This document shows positions 20,701 through 28,249 of a stretch of DNA of 64,000 bases, piece by piece (positions within the stretch are counted from its first letter, which is position 1; the number at the start of each line of letters is the position of its first letter). The notes beneath the pieces are model-generated. The model saw nothing but the letters and a program-made list of their open reading frames with translations. It was not told where the DNA came from and made no database searches. The stretch is taken from assembly GCF_900177345.1 (NCBI RefSeq), contig NZ_FWZT01000027.1, positions 41,558-105,557 of the forward strand, written 5' to 3'. The stretch comes from Pseudobacteriovorax antillogorgiicola. GTDB lineage: Bacteria > Bdellovibrionota_B > Oligoflexia > Oligoflexales > Oligoflexaceae. A program made the translations under genes and the position numbers.

Positions 20701-21035
20701 AGCTGGGGATGCCCCTCTATGCAACCAAAGGCACGGCTCAGTACCTTAGGGAGCACAACATAGAAGTAACCGCCCTAGACTGGCCCGGGGAGGGTGATCA
20801 GGATGTCATCAAGGCTATCAAAGAAGGCTTGGTAGACTTTGTCATCAATATTCCCAAGAGTTCCCAGCGGAAAGAACTAACCCGAGGATCTCAAATACGT
20901 CAGGCTGCTGTGCGATTCGGCTGCTCTCTCCTGACCAACATGGAAAAAGTGACTGCTTTTGTCCAGGCACTAGACCGATGCGAGGACTTTGTAGCAAAGC
21001 ACGAACTGCTTGTTCTGCCAGATTACCGCGCCTAG
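17718..21035 (+). CDS. carB: carbamoyl-phosphate synthase large subunit
   Basis: 1105 residues, slightly longer than the ~1070 typical. Two homologous ATP-grasp halves are visible (LLGSGGLSIGQAGEFDYSG at ~15-33; VLGGGSYRIGTSVEFDW at ~594-610). The central oligomerisation domain and a C-terminal MGS-like allosteric domain (~960-1090, with LYATKGTAQYLREHNIEVTA) follow. It makes carbamoyl phosphate from bicarbonate, ammonia delivered by CarA through an internal tunnel, and two ATP. It is coupled to carA by a 1-base overlap and ended by a strong terminator. Confidence 0.97.
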   Translation: MPMIKELASLGRAPKVLLLGSGGLSIGQAGEFDYSGTQAIKAMKEEGIHVVVINPNIATVQTNPEEGTKVYLYPVELEWVEKVIAIERPDAIIAGFGGQTALNCLMELDDAGILEKYQVRNLGTPAAILRMTEDRDEFAQKMKSINMPVPASFACNTVDEALEAADKVGYPVILRAAYALGGLGSGFANDKEELQALAQPALASSPQVLIEKSLKGWKEVEYEVMRDSEGNTITICNMENFDPLGIHTGDSIVVCPSQSLSDDEYQILRNAALKIVDSLGIIGECNVQYALDPHSLEFYIIEVNARLSRSSALASKASGYPIAYIAAKVVLGYDLLELKNPVTGITYSFFEPALDYVTIKMPRWDLLKFQGVSHDLGSTMKSVGEVMSIGRTFPEALQKATRMVTEIAQGLSMLRPALNDDELSEALSRPTDTRLYAVIEALRRGWSIDQVHDLTGINQWFLYQTKRITDAEAKIGEIGAKIDTSFEAKPFVQQAFLNTSEDTWRQWKLLGFGDEQIAAIAFQAAGKEVSGREIQQASLAIRKLRIELGIRPVVKKIDTTAGEYPSPSNYLYLSYGGVFDDPLPDDNKVFSAVVLGGGSYRIGTSVEFDWCAVSCSRKLQESGWRSIIVNCNPETVSTDYNSSDRLYFEELSLERILDICDFERPVGVVASMGGQLPNRLANPLSDAGIKLLGHRPDTIDTAEDRSRFSALLDELNIGQPRWIAARTQEEVNAFVDKVGFPILVRPSYVLSGAAMNVAYDADSLNSCLAEAVDLSPDHPVVISEFVEGAREIELDGVAKEGEILTAIVSEHVENAGVHSGDATMVVPAQKLYVETVRRVRRAGRKIAKGLRLNGPFNMQFLAKEGEIKVIECNARAARSFPFVSKAVGLNLADVATDVMIGGKPNLSRFNEDDLDYVGVKAAMFSFKRLGGADPILGVEMASTGEVGCIGEDFDSALLLALEASGVHRPKKGVLVSSGSEKEKLRFLPAAQTLQKLGMPLYATKGTAQYLREHNIEVTALDWPGEGDQDVIKAIKEGLVDFVINIPKSSQRKELTRGSQIRQAAVRFGCSLLTNMEKVTAFVQALDRCEDFVAKHELLVLPDYRA

Positions 21036-21043
21036 ATACGCAC

Positions 21044-21074
21044 AAAAAGCCTAGGTTTCATACCTAGGCTTTTT
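21044..21074 (+). terminator. Rho-independent terminator of carAB
   Basis: A 13-bp perfect stem (AAAAAGCCTAGGT / ACCTAGGCTTTTT) with a 5-base loop and a terminal T run, 8 bases after the carB stop. Confidence 0.9.
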
Positions 21075-21098
21075 TCTTGAAAAGGCCAAGAGATTCGG

Positions 21099-21127
21099 TT
21101 GACAATTACTAAGGAAGTCTCTATTAA
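21099..21127 (+). promoter_or_regulatory. sigma-70 promoter of tRNA-Met
   Basis: Consensus -35 TTGACA (21099-21104), a 17-base spacer, and -10 TATTAA (21122-21127) lie 18 bases before the tRNA 5' end. Confidence 0.75.
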
Positions 21128-21145
21128 TTAAAGCCCTCAAGCTGT

Positions 21146-21222
21146 GGCGAGGTAGCTCAGTTGGTTAGAGCGCAGGATTCATAATCCTGAGGTCACGAGT
21201 TCAATTCTCGTCCTCGCTACCA
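21146..21222 (+). tRNA. tRNA-Met (anticodon CAT), island attachment gene
   Basis: 77 bases with a full cloverleaf: acceptor GGCGAGG/CCTCGCT (one G-T pair), D arm GCTC/GAGC, anticodon stem CAGGA/TCCTG with loop TTCATAA, T loop TTCAATT, A73 and encoded CCA. The anticodon stem lacks the three G-C pairs of an initiator, so it is elongator Met; a lysidine-modified tRNA-Ile2 is the alternative. Its last 32 bases are part of the 34-bp repeat that ends the downstream island. Confidence 0.95.
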
Positions 21223-21224
21223 CT
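21191..21224 (+). repeat. attL-like 34-bp direct repeat (tRNA-Met 3' end)
   Basis: The 34 bases from the T-arm of tRNA-Met to two bases past CCA recur exactly at 27232-27265. A tRNA 3'-end repeat flanking foreign-looking genes is the standard footprint of tyrosine-recombinase integration. Confidence 0.88.
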
Positions 21225-21469
21225 AAACTCCCAATATAATTAGATAAATTTTTCCTTAAGAGACATATCTTTATGGCGACCTAGGACTAACTTGGTTCTA
21301 GTAGGTTCTAATCTAAAATAGAGCTATTCTACTTTCAAACAAGTTATCTTTCGACATAGACTCCCCTCTTAGTTCGCTTCAAAAAGAAATTCAAGGCTTT
21401 AACAAAATCTGATAATCTTGAAAGACTACAGACTAGTAATAGTAGAAAGTACATGCTAGAGGAGCTTTT

Positions 21470-22672
21470 TTGAGTTCATCGTTTTCTGCAACAGATGCCG
21501 CATTAGGTTATCTCTACCAAGTTAGAGTCGCCCTTTTCCTCTCCCTAAATAAGCTAAAACAAGAAGACACCTTCACAGTTAGCATAGAAACACTTGATGA
21601 TGTAACTTTTGGCACCAATGCAGGTACTCCTACTGAATTACTACAAACGAAACATCACATGAAGTCTGCTGCTTCATTAACTGATGCAAGCCCAGATATT
21701 TGGAAAACACTTCGCATCTGGTTTGAATTAAAAAGAGATAGAAGTATCTCTAGCGCAACAAACTTGTTTTTAATGACAACAAGTTCAGCGTCCGACAGTT
21801 CAGCGGCTTGCCTACTAAAAAAAGAGAAAAGAAATGTTCGCTTAGCAAGGGAACTATTAGATGCCACTGCTAGAACGTCAACTAATGAGAAGAATAAACG
21901 AGCATATGAAGTCTACCTTGATAGCACTCCAGAAGAGAGAGAGTCAATATTAAGTAAAATGGTCATTATCGATTGTTCCTCAAATATAAGCTCTCTTGAC
22001 CAAGAAATACGCGACGAAATCTATTGGGCTGCACGAAGCGAGCACCTGGAGCAATTTCAAGAGAGATTGGAGGGTTGGTGGTTTCGAAGGATATTAGGAC
22101 AATTATCCGAACCAGGATCAGACTGGGTAGGGTCTGTAGAACTGGAGTCACAAATGTCAGACTTAAGAGATCAATTCAAAACCGATTCACTCCCTATTGA
22201 TGACGACTTACTAGATTTTACTCTTGATGAAGGTATAGAAGAAACTCATGCAAGCTTTGTTTTCGTAAAACAATTAAATCTAATAAGCGTAGGAAAACGA
22301 AGGGTAGCTCTAGCAATACGAGACTACTACAGAGCCTATGAGCAAAGGTCAAGATGGATACGCGATGATCTCATTATCGATATTGATCTTAGAAAATACG
22401 AAAAAAAGCTTTTGGATGAATGGGAAATTGTTTTTGAGTCTATGAGAGATGACATTGGAGACATGCCCACCGAAGAAACAAAAAAACAAGCAGCTAAATC
22501 AGTACTAAAGTGGGCTGAACGGACCATATTCCATATCCGACAAGGTATTACTGAGCCTTTTATATCCCGCGGTTCATTTCATATACTTTCGAACGATTCT
22601 AGAATTGGGTGGCATCCGGAATTTCGATACAAACTCGAACTTATTTTATCTGGGCAGGGTAGCTCTAAATGA
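21470..22672 (+). CDS. ABC-3C-like effector: REase-fold N-terminus (DUF4297-like) with C-terminal partner domain
   Basis: 400 residues. The start is TTG 21470, with AGAGGAG ~6 bases upstream. The N-terminus (YLYQVRVALFLSL ... IETLDD ... ELLQTKHH) fits the PD-(D/E)xK nuclease core, with Asp43/44, Glu56 and Lys61 as the probable metal-binding set (E-x2-Q-x-K variant). Such domains occur in DUF4297/Cap4-type DNA-degrading effectors. The charged helical C-terminal half would dock on the ABC partner. It overlaps the next gene by ATGA. In ABC three-component systems an activated effector cleaves DNA on infection. This role is inferred from domain and context. Confidence 0.75.
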   Translation: MSSSFSATDAALGYLYQVRVALFLSLNKLKQEDTFTVSIETLDDVTFGTNAGTPTELLQTKHHMKSAASLTDASPDIWKTLRIWFELKRDRSISSATNLFLMTTSSASDSSAACLLKKEKRNVRLARELLDATARTSTNEKNKRAYEVYLDSTPEERESILSKMVIIDCSSNISSLDQEIRDEIYWAARSEHLEQFQERLEGWWFRRILGQLSEPGSDWVGSVELESQMSDLRDQFKTDSLPIDDDLLDFTLDEGIEETHASFVFVKQLNLISVGKRRVALAIRDYYRAYEQRSRWIRDDLIIDIDLRKYEKKLLDEWEIVFESMRDDIGDMPTEETKKQAAKSVLKWAERTIFHIRQGITEPFISRGSFHILSNDSRIGWHPEFRYKLELILSGQGSSK

Positions 22673-23163
22673 ATTGGAAAGAACGTACCACTGAAGAAAG
22701 AACACTGCTGAACCCAAGTTTTTGTTCTAACATTATCTGGCATGCTGCAACTGGGTTTCATACCACAAGTAATCGAGATTTTTCATTTACTGAAGCTTTC
22801 CTTATTCTACCCATCGTATTGGATAAAAGGACTAGAGAGTCACTTCCTAAAAGCACAAGAACATCTATGACTGTTTGGCTGGAGCGGAATCCGATATTGA
22901 AAAGCAGAATTCAAATTAGAGCTAAAAATATGGTTAGATTTACAAGAGAATCACTTCTTTTTGCAGCAAATAATGAGTTTATAAAACTCGATGGATTCTC
23001 GATACAAGCCAACAGGAGTTGGGCTCGTAAAGTAAAGACGGTGCTTAATGGCTCAACTCCTGAAGTACAAGAGTGTGCAAAAAAAGCCGTTTTAGTTGGG
23101 AAATGGCTAGGAATGAGCCCAAACCCGAATACAACCTTAGCTATAATGGGTATTAGACCGTGA
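22669..23163 (+). CDS. ABC-3C-like middle component
   Basis: 164 residues, cytoplasmic, with no enzymatic motif. It lies between the REase-fold effector and the DUF3732 ATPase, overlapping both by 4 bases (ATGA, GTGA). Its size and the pattern LNPSFCSNIIWHAATGF ... LLFAANNEFIKLDGF match the small middle components of three-component ABC systems, thought to link ATPase and effector. The assignment depends on context more than on a recognised motif. Confidence 0.7.
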   Translation: MNWKERTTEERTLLNPSFCSNIIWHAATGFHTTSNRDFSFTEAFLILPIVLDKRTRESLPKSTRTSMTVWLERNPILKSRIQIRAKNMVRFTRESLLFAANNEFIKLDGFSIQANRSWARKVKTVLNGSTPEVQECAKKAVLVGKWLGMSPNPNTTLAIMGIRP

Positions 23164-25103
23164 CAATACAATTAACAAATATAGTAATCTATAGCCATGA
23201 TAAAAGACAGCGAGTTTTATCTCTAAAAGCAGGTGAATTAAATATCATTACTGGAGCCTCAAAATCTGGAAAGTCATCCTTGATCGATATTGTTGACTAT
23301 TGCTTCTGTTCGGATGAATGTAATGTTCCAGAAGGTCCAATAAGAAGGTGTGTTTCCTGGTTTGGACTAGGATTAAAAATAAGAGATGGTTTTGCTTTCA
23401 TTGCGAGGAAGATCCCAAATCGAGGTAAAAAATCTAGCGAAAGCTGTTATTTTGAAATTGGCTCTGAAATATCAACCCCTGATGCGTTGAGCATAATGCC
23501 AAATACAAATACTGAGGGTTTGCGCTCACTATTGAGTGAGTGGTCCGGCATTAAAGAAAATTTACACCAACCTGCCGAACACCACAGTCGACCTGCAATA
23601 TCAGCAAATATTAGGCATGCTTTGACATTTTGCTTTCAGCAACAAGATGAGATTATTAGGCGAGAACAATTATTCCATAAAGCTTCAGATAGTTTTATCT
23701 CTATGGCAATCAAAGATACTCTCCCATACTTTCTCGGAGCTGTTGGAGACGAATACTTAAGCATAATTGAAAAACTAAAACACTTGAAAGCACAACTAAG
23801 AATACTTGAGAGGCAAATTAAAGAGCTAAAGTCACTTCGGGGAGAAGGAACTAGCAAAGCCTCTTCGTTATTAGCTCAAGCAAGAGCAGCAGGTCTTTCA
23901 TCATCTTTTGCAGCGAACTATGAAGAAACTATTTCCCTTCTTAAATATATTAACGCCCATACAATTGCTGAAAAAGCTCACAAAGAATCTGAAGATCCTC
24001 ACTTAAAAGAGCATGATCGACTTACTTTGGAGCGAGATCGACTAATCCTTGAAAAAAAGAACTTAAAAAACGAAATTGATGCTGCCAAGAAATATCAACA
24101 AGACGAGCGAGGATTTTCCAGAGAAGCAACAGAGCAAAGATCTCGTTTGGAATCAATTAATATCTTTGATGAAGAATGCCAAGAAAATAGCTGTCCTCTA
24201 TGTACTCAATCGATAGAGAACCATGGAAACATACCATCTGTTATCGAATTAAAATCCGAGCTATCTATAATCACAGACAGACTAAAAGATGTAGCTAAAT
24301 TTTCTCCACGAATGGAAAAAGCCATACTTAAAAAGCAGTCAGATCTAAATAAAATAGATGAACATCTCAGAAAGAATCGGTCAGAATTAGAAGCCATATC
24401 TAAAGCTTCAGCCAAACTTAAGAAATTAAAGGAAGCTGCCAACAAAGGGGCCTATGTACTTGGAAGAATATCTCTATATCTCGAAAGCCTCCCTGATCTC
24501 CCGGATTCAAGGAATCTAGAGTTAAGGGCTAAAAATATAATTAGTCAAATAAACCTACTTGAAGAAGAAGTAAGCGATGAACAGATACTAGAAAAGCTGA
24601 ACTCAATATCATCAATCTTAGGGGCCCAAATGTCTGAGTGGGCGAGAAATCTTGAGCTTGAACACTCTGAACACCCATTGCGACTAGATTTTAAAAAATT
24701 AACTATAATTTCTGACACAGCAAATGGCCCCGTCCCAATGAAAAGGATGGGGAGCGGTGAGAATTGGGTTGGATATCATTTAATAAGTCATATCGCCTTA
24801 CACAGGTGGTTTATCCAGCAAAGCCGCCCTGTACCAGGCTTCCTATTCTTGGATCAGCCCTCACAAGTCTATTTTCCTCCGGAGAGGGACATTGTTGGAG
24901 CAATAGAAGAGATAGATGAAGAAGATCGTGAAGCAGTAAAAAATATGTTCAAGTTTATCTTTGACTCTGTACCTGCCTCCAAAAAGCTACAAATTATAGT
25001 CACCGAACATGCTGACTTAAATGAAGACTGGTATCAAGGCTCAGTTGCTGAACGTTGGAGAAGTGGCCTCAAACTAGTACCGCCAGATTGGCCATCTGAG
25101 TAG
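23160..25103 (+). CDS. DUF3732-type SMC/Rad50-like ATPase of ABC-3C system
   Basis: 647 residues starting at GTG 23160 inside the previous stop. Walker A is TGASKSGKSSLID (G32-K38), followed by VDYCFCSDECNVPEGPIRR, characteristic of DUF3732. Long coiled-coil arms (~190-290 and ~360-480) flank a Rad50-like zinc-hook CPLC (C345, C348). The ABC signature is replaced by MGSGENWVG (~530), Walker B is FLFLDQP (Asp565), and the H-loop is VTEHADL. It probably senses phage DNA or replication and releases the REase effector. It is the last defence gene; an IS begins 51 bases later. Confidence 0.85.
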   Translation: MTIQLTNIVIYSHDKRQRVLSLKAGELNIITGASKSGKSSLIDIVDYCFCSDECNVPEGPIRRCVSWFGLGLKIRDGFAFIARKIPNRGKKSSESCYFEIGSEISTPDALSIMPNTNTEGLRSLLSEWSGIKENLHQPAEHHSRPAISANIRHALTFCFQQQDEIIRREQLFHKASDSFISMAIKDTLPYFLGAVGDEYLSIIEKLKHLKAQLRILERQIKELKSLRGEGTSKASSLLAQARAAGLSSSFAANYEETISLLKYINAHTIAEKAHKESEDPHLKEHDRLTLERDRLILEKKNLKNEIDAAKKYQQDERGFSREATEQRSRLESINIFDEECQENSCPLCTQSIENHGNIPSVIELKSELSIITDRLKDVAKFSPRMEKAILKKQSDLNKIDEHLRKNRSELEAISKASAKLKKLKEAANKGAYVLGRISLYLESLPDLPDSRNLELRAKNIISQINLLEEEVSDEQILEKLNSISSILGAQMSEWARNLELEHSEHPLRLDFKKLTIISDTANGPVPMKRMGSGENWVGYHLISHIALHRWFIQQSRPVPGFLFLDQPSQVYFPPERDIVGAIEEIDEEDREAVKNMFKFIFDSVPASKKLQIIVTEHADLNEDWYQGSVAERWRSGLKLVPPDWPSE

Positions 25104-25153
25104 AAGCTGTATAAAAATTGCTTAGCTGTCCCATTGCCCAATGGTGAAGAAAG

Positions 25154-25189
25154 TGAGCCAGGGGTTGGGACACTCCGCACTTGACGTTG
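25154..25189 (+). repeat. IS left terminal inverted repeat
   Basis: Reads TGAGCCAGGGGTTGGGACAC and onward to TTGACGTTG. It pairs with 26795-26830. Confidence 0.85.
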
Positions 25190-25229
25190 AAAAAAATATA
25201 TCCATAATGACCTGAAAACAGGACAAACT

Positions 25230-26780
25230 ATGGATATGTTGGCTACACGGTTTCAAGTAATTGATGATGCTCCTGATCAGTCTGTTTGTAAAAACTGCAA
25301 TTCTAGTTGTCCCTTAGTATGGTATGCACGAAGATCAGCGATTGATATAACCAGCGCAGGTCAGGCACTTCTTGATATAAAAATTGGTGTCTATAGATGC
25401 AATTCTTGTCAGAATTACTTTAGAAACAATCTAAATTATATTCTCCCGAAAGCATTATTTACGAATAGAGTTGTCAATGTTGCCGTAGCTTCGGTTATAG
25501 AAGATTCGATGCCTGTATCTAAAGTAGTGAGACGACTCGAACGTGATTTTGGTTTAAAAGTTTCAGAAAGTGCAATCCGAAAATGGGTTACAAGAGCAGC
25601 ACAGGTGATTGGCGACCAAAAAGAAAAGCTAGAGCCACAAGTAATTAGCGAAACTTCTGGAGTCCTGTGTATCGATGAAGCTTATAGTGGTGCTTTAGGG
25701 ATTCTACTGGCTACAAACCCTAATCAAAAAGACGAGTTGGTAGGCTATCTAGTGAGTCATGACTCATTTGATTCTGAAGATGTCGAAAAATTTCACCTAA
25801 AACTAAAAGAGAATGGAATCGAACCTGATCAGGTAGTAACAGACGAGTCCGCTCTTTATCCTGAGGTTATAAAAACGGTATGGCCGAAAACAAGGCATCA
25901 GCTATGCCTTTTTCATATGAGTCAGAAACTAGTAAACATTGCAAAGAAGGCCGTTCGTGATATCAGAAAGTCTATTCCAAAGCCTCCAAGGAAAGATTCT
26001 CAGCAGGTTACAAAGAAAACTAGAGAACTTGTTGAGAAAGTCCTGGATCTTCATAGTAGTGGAGTAGCCTCTCGAAAACTAGCTAGGGATTTTTCGATCA
26101 GTAGAAATACGATAAAAAAATGGCTTAGCGATCCAGACAAATTTTTGCGGAAGTATCGAAGCTCTCCTAAAAACGATATAGTTTCCACTAAGAGACTAAA
26201 CAAAGGCGAGCAATCCGAAACACATTCAGCAGAATTAGTTGCGGAAGGATGGGAATCTTGGGATCAGATAAAAGATATTCGAGAAGTACTTATCAAACTA
26301 GCATTTGATATATCAAGCAATAAAGGCTATGGAAGCGATGAAATCCAGAAAAGGTATCAGCAAGTGCTGGGGTCACCACTAGCACCTAAAATAGTCGAAA
26401 TTCGCAATTTCGTCGAAAGTTGGTACTCTATTTGGACTTTAGATGAGGAAGCATTACCAAACCTTGAGACAGCTCAAAGAAGCTGGGAAGAACTAGCTGA
26501 TAGAAAGCTTCTATTTGTCGAACATCATTTTGGTAAGTTTCAGTCTAGAATGACCAACAGACTATTTGATTCACTATCGTTTTACTTCCAACGTGAAGAT
26601 TTTCAATCGACTAACAATTCGGCAGAAAGATATGCGCGTGTGGTTAAAAAAATTCAAAAAGCTAGTTATAGAATTCGATCAAAGCACCATCTAGCAGATA
26701 GAGTTCTTCTGCAAGAGTTGATGAGAAGAAAGAGGATTCAAAACGAAGATCTCTATCTTTCAAATCCTTGCCAGATTTAG
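25230..26780 (+). CDS. DDE transposase of the IS
   Basis: 516 residues. An N-terminal zinc-ribbon (CKNCNSSCP ... CNSCQ, ~17-60) precedes a helical DNA-binding part and an RNase-H-like core. Candidate catalytic residues are Asp148 (CIDEAYSG), Asp205 (VVTDES) and Glu466 (NNSAERYAR). C..H after the second Asp (HQLCLFHMSQ) is typical of ISL3/IS66-like cores. A second helix-turn-helix (GVASRKLARDFSISRNTIKK, ~279-298) sits in a large insertion between D205 and E466. Length and repeats match a full-size IS. It is the only gene between the terminal repeats. Confidence 0.85.
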   Translation: MDMLATRFQVIDDAPDQSVCKNCNSSCPLVWYARRSAIDITSAGQALLDIKIGVYRCNSCQNYFRNNLNYILPKALFTNRVVNVAVASVIEDSMPVSKVVRRLERDFGLKVSESAIRKWVTRAAQVIGDQKEKLEPQVISETSGVLCIDEAYSGALGILLATNPNQKDELVGYLVSHDSFDSEDVEKFHLKLKENGIEPDQVVTDESALYPEVIKTVWPKTRHQLCLFHMSQKLVNIAKKAVRDIRKSIPKPPRKDSQQVTKKTRELVEKVLDLHSSGVASRKLARDFSISRNTIKKWLSDPDKFLRKYRSSPKNDIVSTKRLNKGEQSETHSAELVAEGWESWDQIKDIREVLIKLAFDISSNKGYGSDEIQKRYQQVLGSPLAPKIVEIRNFVESWYSIWTLDEEALPNLETAQRSWEELADRKLLFVEHHFGKFQSRMTNRLFDSLSFYFQREDFQSTNNSAERYARVVKKIQKASYRIRSKHHLADRVLLQELMRRKRIQNEDLYLSNPCQI

Positions 26781-26794
26781 GTTACAGCTTGTTC

Positions 26795-26830
26795 CAACGT
26801 CAAGTGAGGAGTGTCCCAACTAGTGGCTCA
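26795..26830 (-). repeat. IS right terminal inverted repeat
   Basis: Reverse complement of the left end with about four mismatches. It begins 14 bases after the transposase stop. Confidence 0.85.
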
Positions 26831-27231
26831 AGGTCATCTAGAATACTAAACTGATTTAAGCACAATAGGCTTTCTACCCATAGAAGATCGAGAAGATGTA
26901 TCAATTGTTTGCTCCTTGACATTTCAGGGGTGGCTCCTTCTGAATATAATAATTCAGAAGCTAGAAACACAAGCGACCATTGAAGACGAAGTCAAAATGA
27001 GACCCAAAGGGACATTTGCTAATTGATTAGGTTAGTTTGTCATAGAGATGAGCTTATTTGGAGGAACAGACTTATTAAAAAAATTAACTTGAGCCTTTAA
27101 ATTTCGTAATCTTGGCACTTTAGTCCTCTCTAACCACTAGAATAGAAGGTTATTACAACTAATAACCAGGGTGGTTCGCAATCCTGTGAGTCAAGGCTCA
27201 TACACAGAGAGATTTACACTCCCGATCCTAG
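26831..27231. other. 401-bp non-coding island remainder
   Basis: AT-rich, with no frame above ~30 codons that has a ribosome site. A short open stretch around 26950-27030 may be decayed coding sequence, but I cannot identify it. A 9-bp inverted repeat (27204-27212 / 27267-27275) brackets the right attachment repeat and could be a recombinase arm site. Confidence 0.5.
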
Positions 27232-27265
27232 GGTCACGAGTTCAATTCTCGTCCTCGCTACCACT
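27232..27265 (+). repeat. attR-like 34-bp direct repeat
   Basis: Exact copy of 21191-21224, the tRNA-Met 3' end. The reverse strand encodes the last seven residues (SGSEDEN) and the TGA stop of the convergent lipoprotein gene. Confidence 0.88.
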
Positions 27266-28249
27266 TTCTCTCTGTAAAGTCCCCGATGAGTCCAAAACAT
27301 AGTAAGCCTCATCCTGATCCGAGACTTCCACCTGACCAGTAGCAAAAAATTCTTCACCCTTCCAAAACGAAACTAAATATGAATCGGCCTCGACAATTGC
27401 TTCAAAGAAACGATCTTCATCCGTGGTGGCTATTGCGCTAGCACCTTCACATGAACTATCGCTCTCGATTGTTTCAAGCTCTGTTTCAAGCTGATATAGG
27501 CACGCTCTATCAATATCTTCGCTAAGGATCTCTATCGCAAGAATCCCTGAACCTGCATCGATCTCATCACAATCATCGTCATCCTCCAGACAGTCATCAA
27601 AGTCGTAGTCAAATTCTTCAAAGTCGATTTCGTCAATAGATGCGTCAAAAATCAAGGCATCATCAGCGAGACCCGCTTCACTGTAATAATCCTGAATCAC
27701 AGGGTGAGCCTCTGAGAGCGGGATCAAGCTAGTTGTAAAATCATACTGGAGTGAAAATATTTGCTCGGATTCTTCTATAACGCTCAAATCTCTTTTGATT
27801 TGTGAGAGCAGGACTGCAATACGACCATGATCTTGAAGCTGAAATCCATTCTCCAAATCTAAGTCGTCATCAATGGCTTCGAATACTTCGACTGGAGGTA
27901 CATACACTTGCTGACTGCTCCCAGAACTATCCACGAAAGTCAATGGCGTATTGGAATCGAGAGAAAGCTCAACAGCAGTATAAGAACCGGCTGGCACGGT
28001 TTGTCGCGAGAACAAGGCCACTTGCTGCCCAGATTTAGCGGTAACACTCTCTGAAACATTATACTGTTGGCTTCCCTTAAGAGTTACACCCACTATATTG
28101 AGGCCCAAGGATGCCCCGCTCTGAGATTGCGGTAACTTTAAGAGCATGGTCGTGCCTTTGCTGCCACCATTTGTTCCTGGGTTTGATGTGTTTACACCGC
28201 ACCCCAAACAAATCATAATATATAGTACTGGCCGAAGATATACTTTCAC
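27242..28249 (-). CDS. acidic lipoprotein, DUF4382-like
   Basis: 335 residues, starting at GTG 28249, which overlaps the TIGR02147 stop (GTGA) and follows a GAGGGGGG ribosome site. The lipobox is ICLGC (Cys17). Residues ~30-130 (VGVTLKGSQQ ... VPAGSYTAVELSLD) resemble the DUF4382 carbohydrate-binding-like beta-sandwich. A very acidic Asp/Glu segment lies at ~205-235. The stop codon and last seven residues lie in the island's attachment repeat, so the gene end is shaped by the tRNA. It is surface- or periplasm-anchored; the ligand is unknown. Confidence 0.75.
   Translation of the reverse strand: MKVYLRPVLYIMICLGCGVNTSNPGTNGGSKGTTMLLKLPQSQSGASLGLNIVGVTLKGSQQYNVSESVTAKSGQQVALFSRQTVPAGSYTAVELSLDSNTPLTFVDSSGSSQQVYVPPVEVFEAIDDDLDLENGFQLQDHGRIAVLLSQIKRDLSVIEESEQIFSLQYDFTTSLIPLSEAHPVIQDYYSEAGLADDALIFDASIDEIDFEEFDYDFDDCLEDDDDCDEIDAGSGILAIEILSEDIDRACLYQLETELETIESDSSCEGASAIATTDEDRFFEAIVEADSYLVSFWKGEEFFATGQVEVSDQDEAYYVLDSSGTLQRESGSEDEN

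Larger units (their letters stand above)
25154..26830. mobile_element. complete insertion sequence with ~36-bp terminal inverted repeats
   Basis: The left end (25154-25189) and right end (26795-26830) are inverted repeats. They share TGAGCCA, then GTTGGGACACTCC, then CACTTGACGTTG, with about four mismatches. The ~1.68-kb unit encloses one transposase gene. A target-site duplication is not clear: only AG is common to both flanks. Intact repeats and an open transposase frame suggest a young, possibly active element. The family is undetermined; DDE spacing is ISL3-like. Confidence 0.85.
21191..27265. mobile_element. 6-kb integrated island in tRNA-Met carrying an ABC-3C-like defence system
   Basis: The segment is bounded by the exact 34-bp direct repeat of the tRNA-Met 3' end. 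It holds the three-gene ABC-3C-like operon (21470-25103), a complete IS (25154-26830) and ~400 bp of unassigned DNA. By eye it is more AT-rich than the carAB side. No integrase, relaxase or phage gene is present, so it is either mobilised in trans or a decayed element that lost its recombinase, possibly when the IS arrived. Confidence 0.82.

Noticed and set aside
25145..25153. Target-site duplication of the IS
   Set aside because: Only AG is common to both flanks; not enough to claim a duplication.
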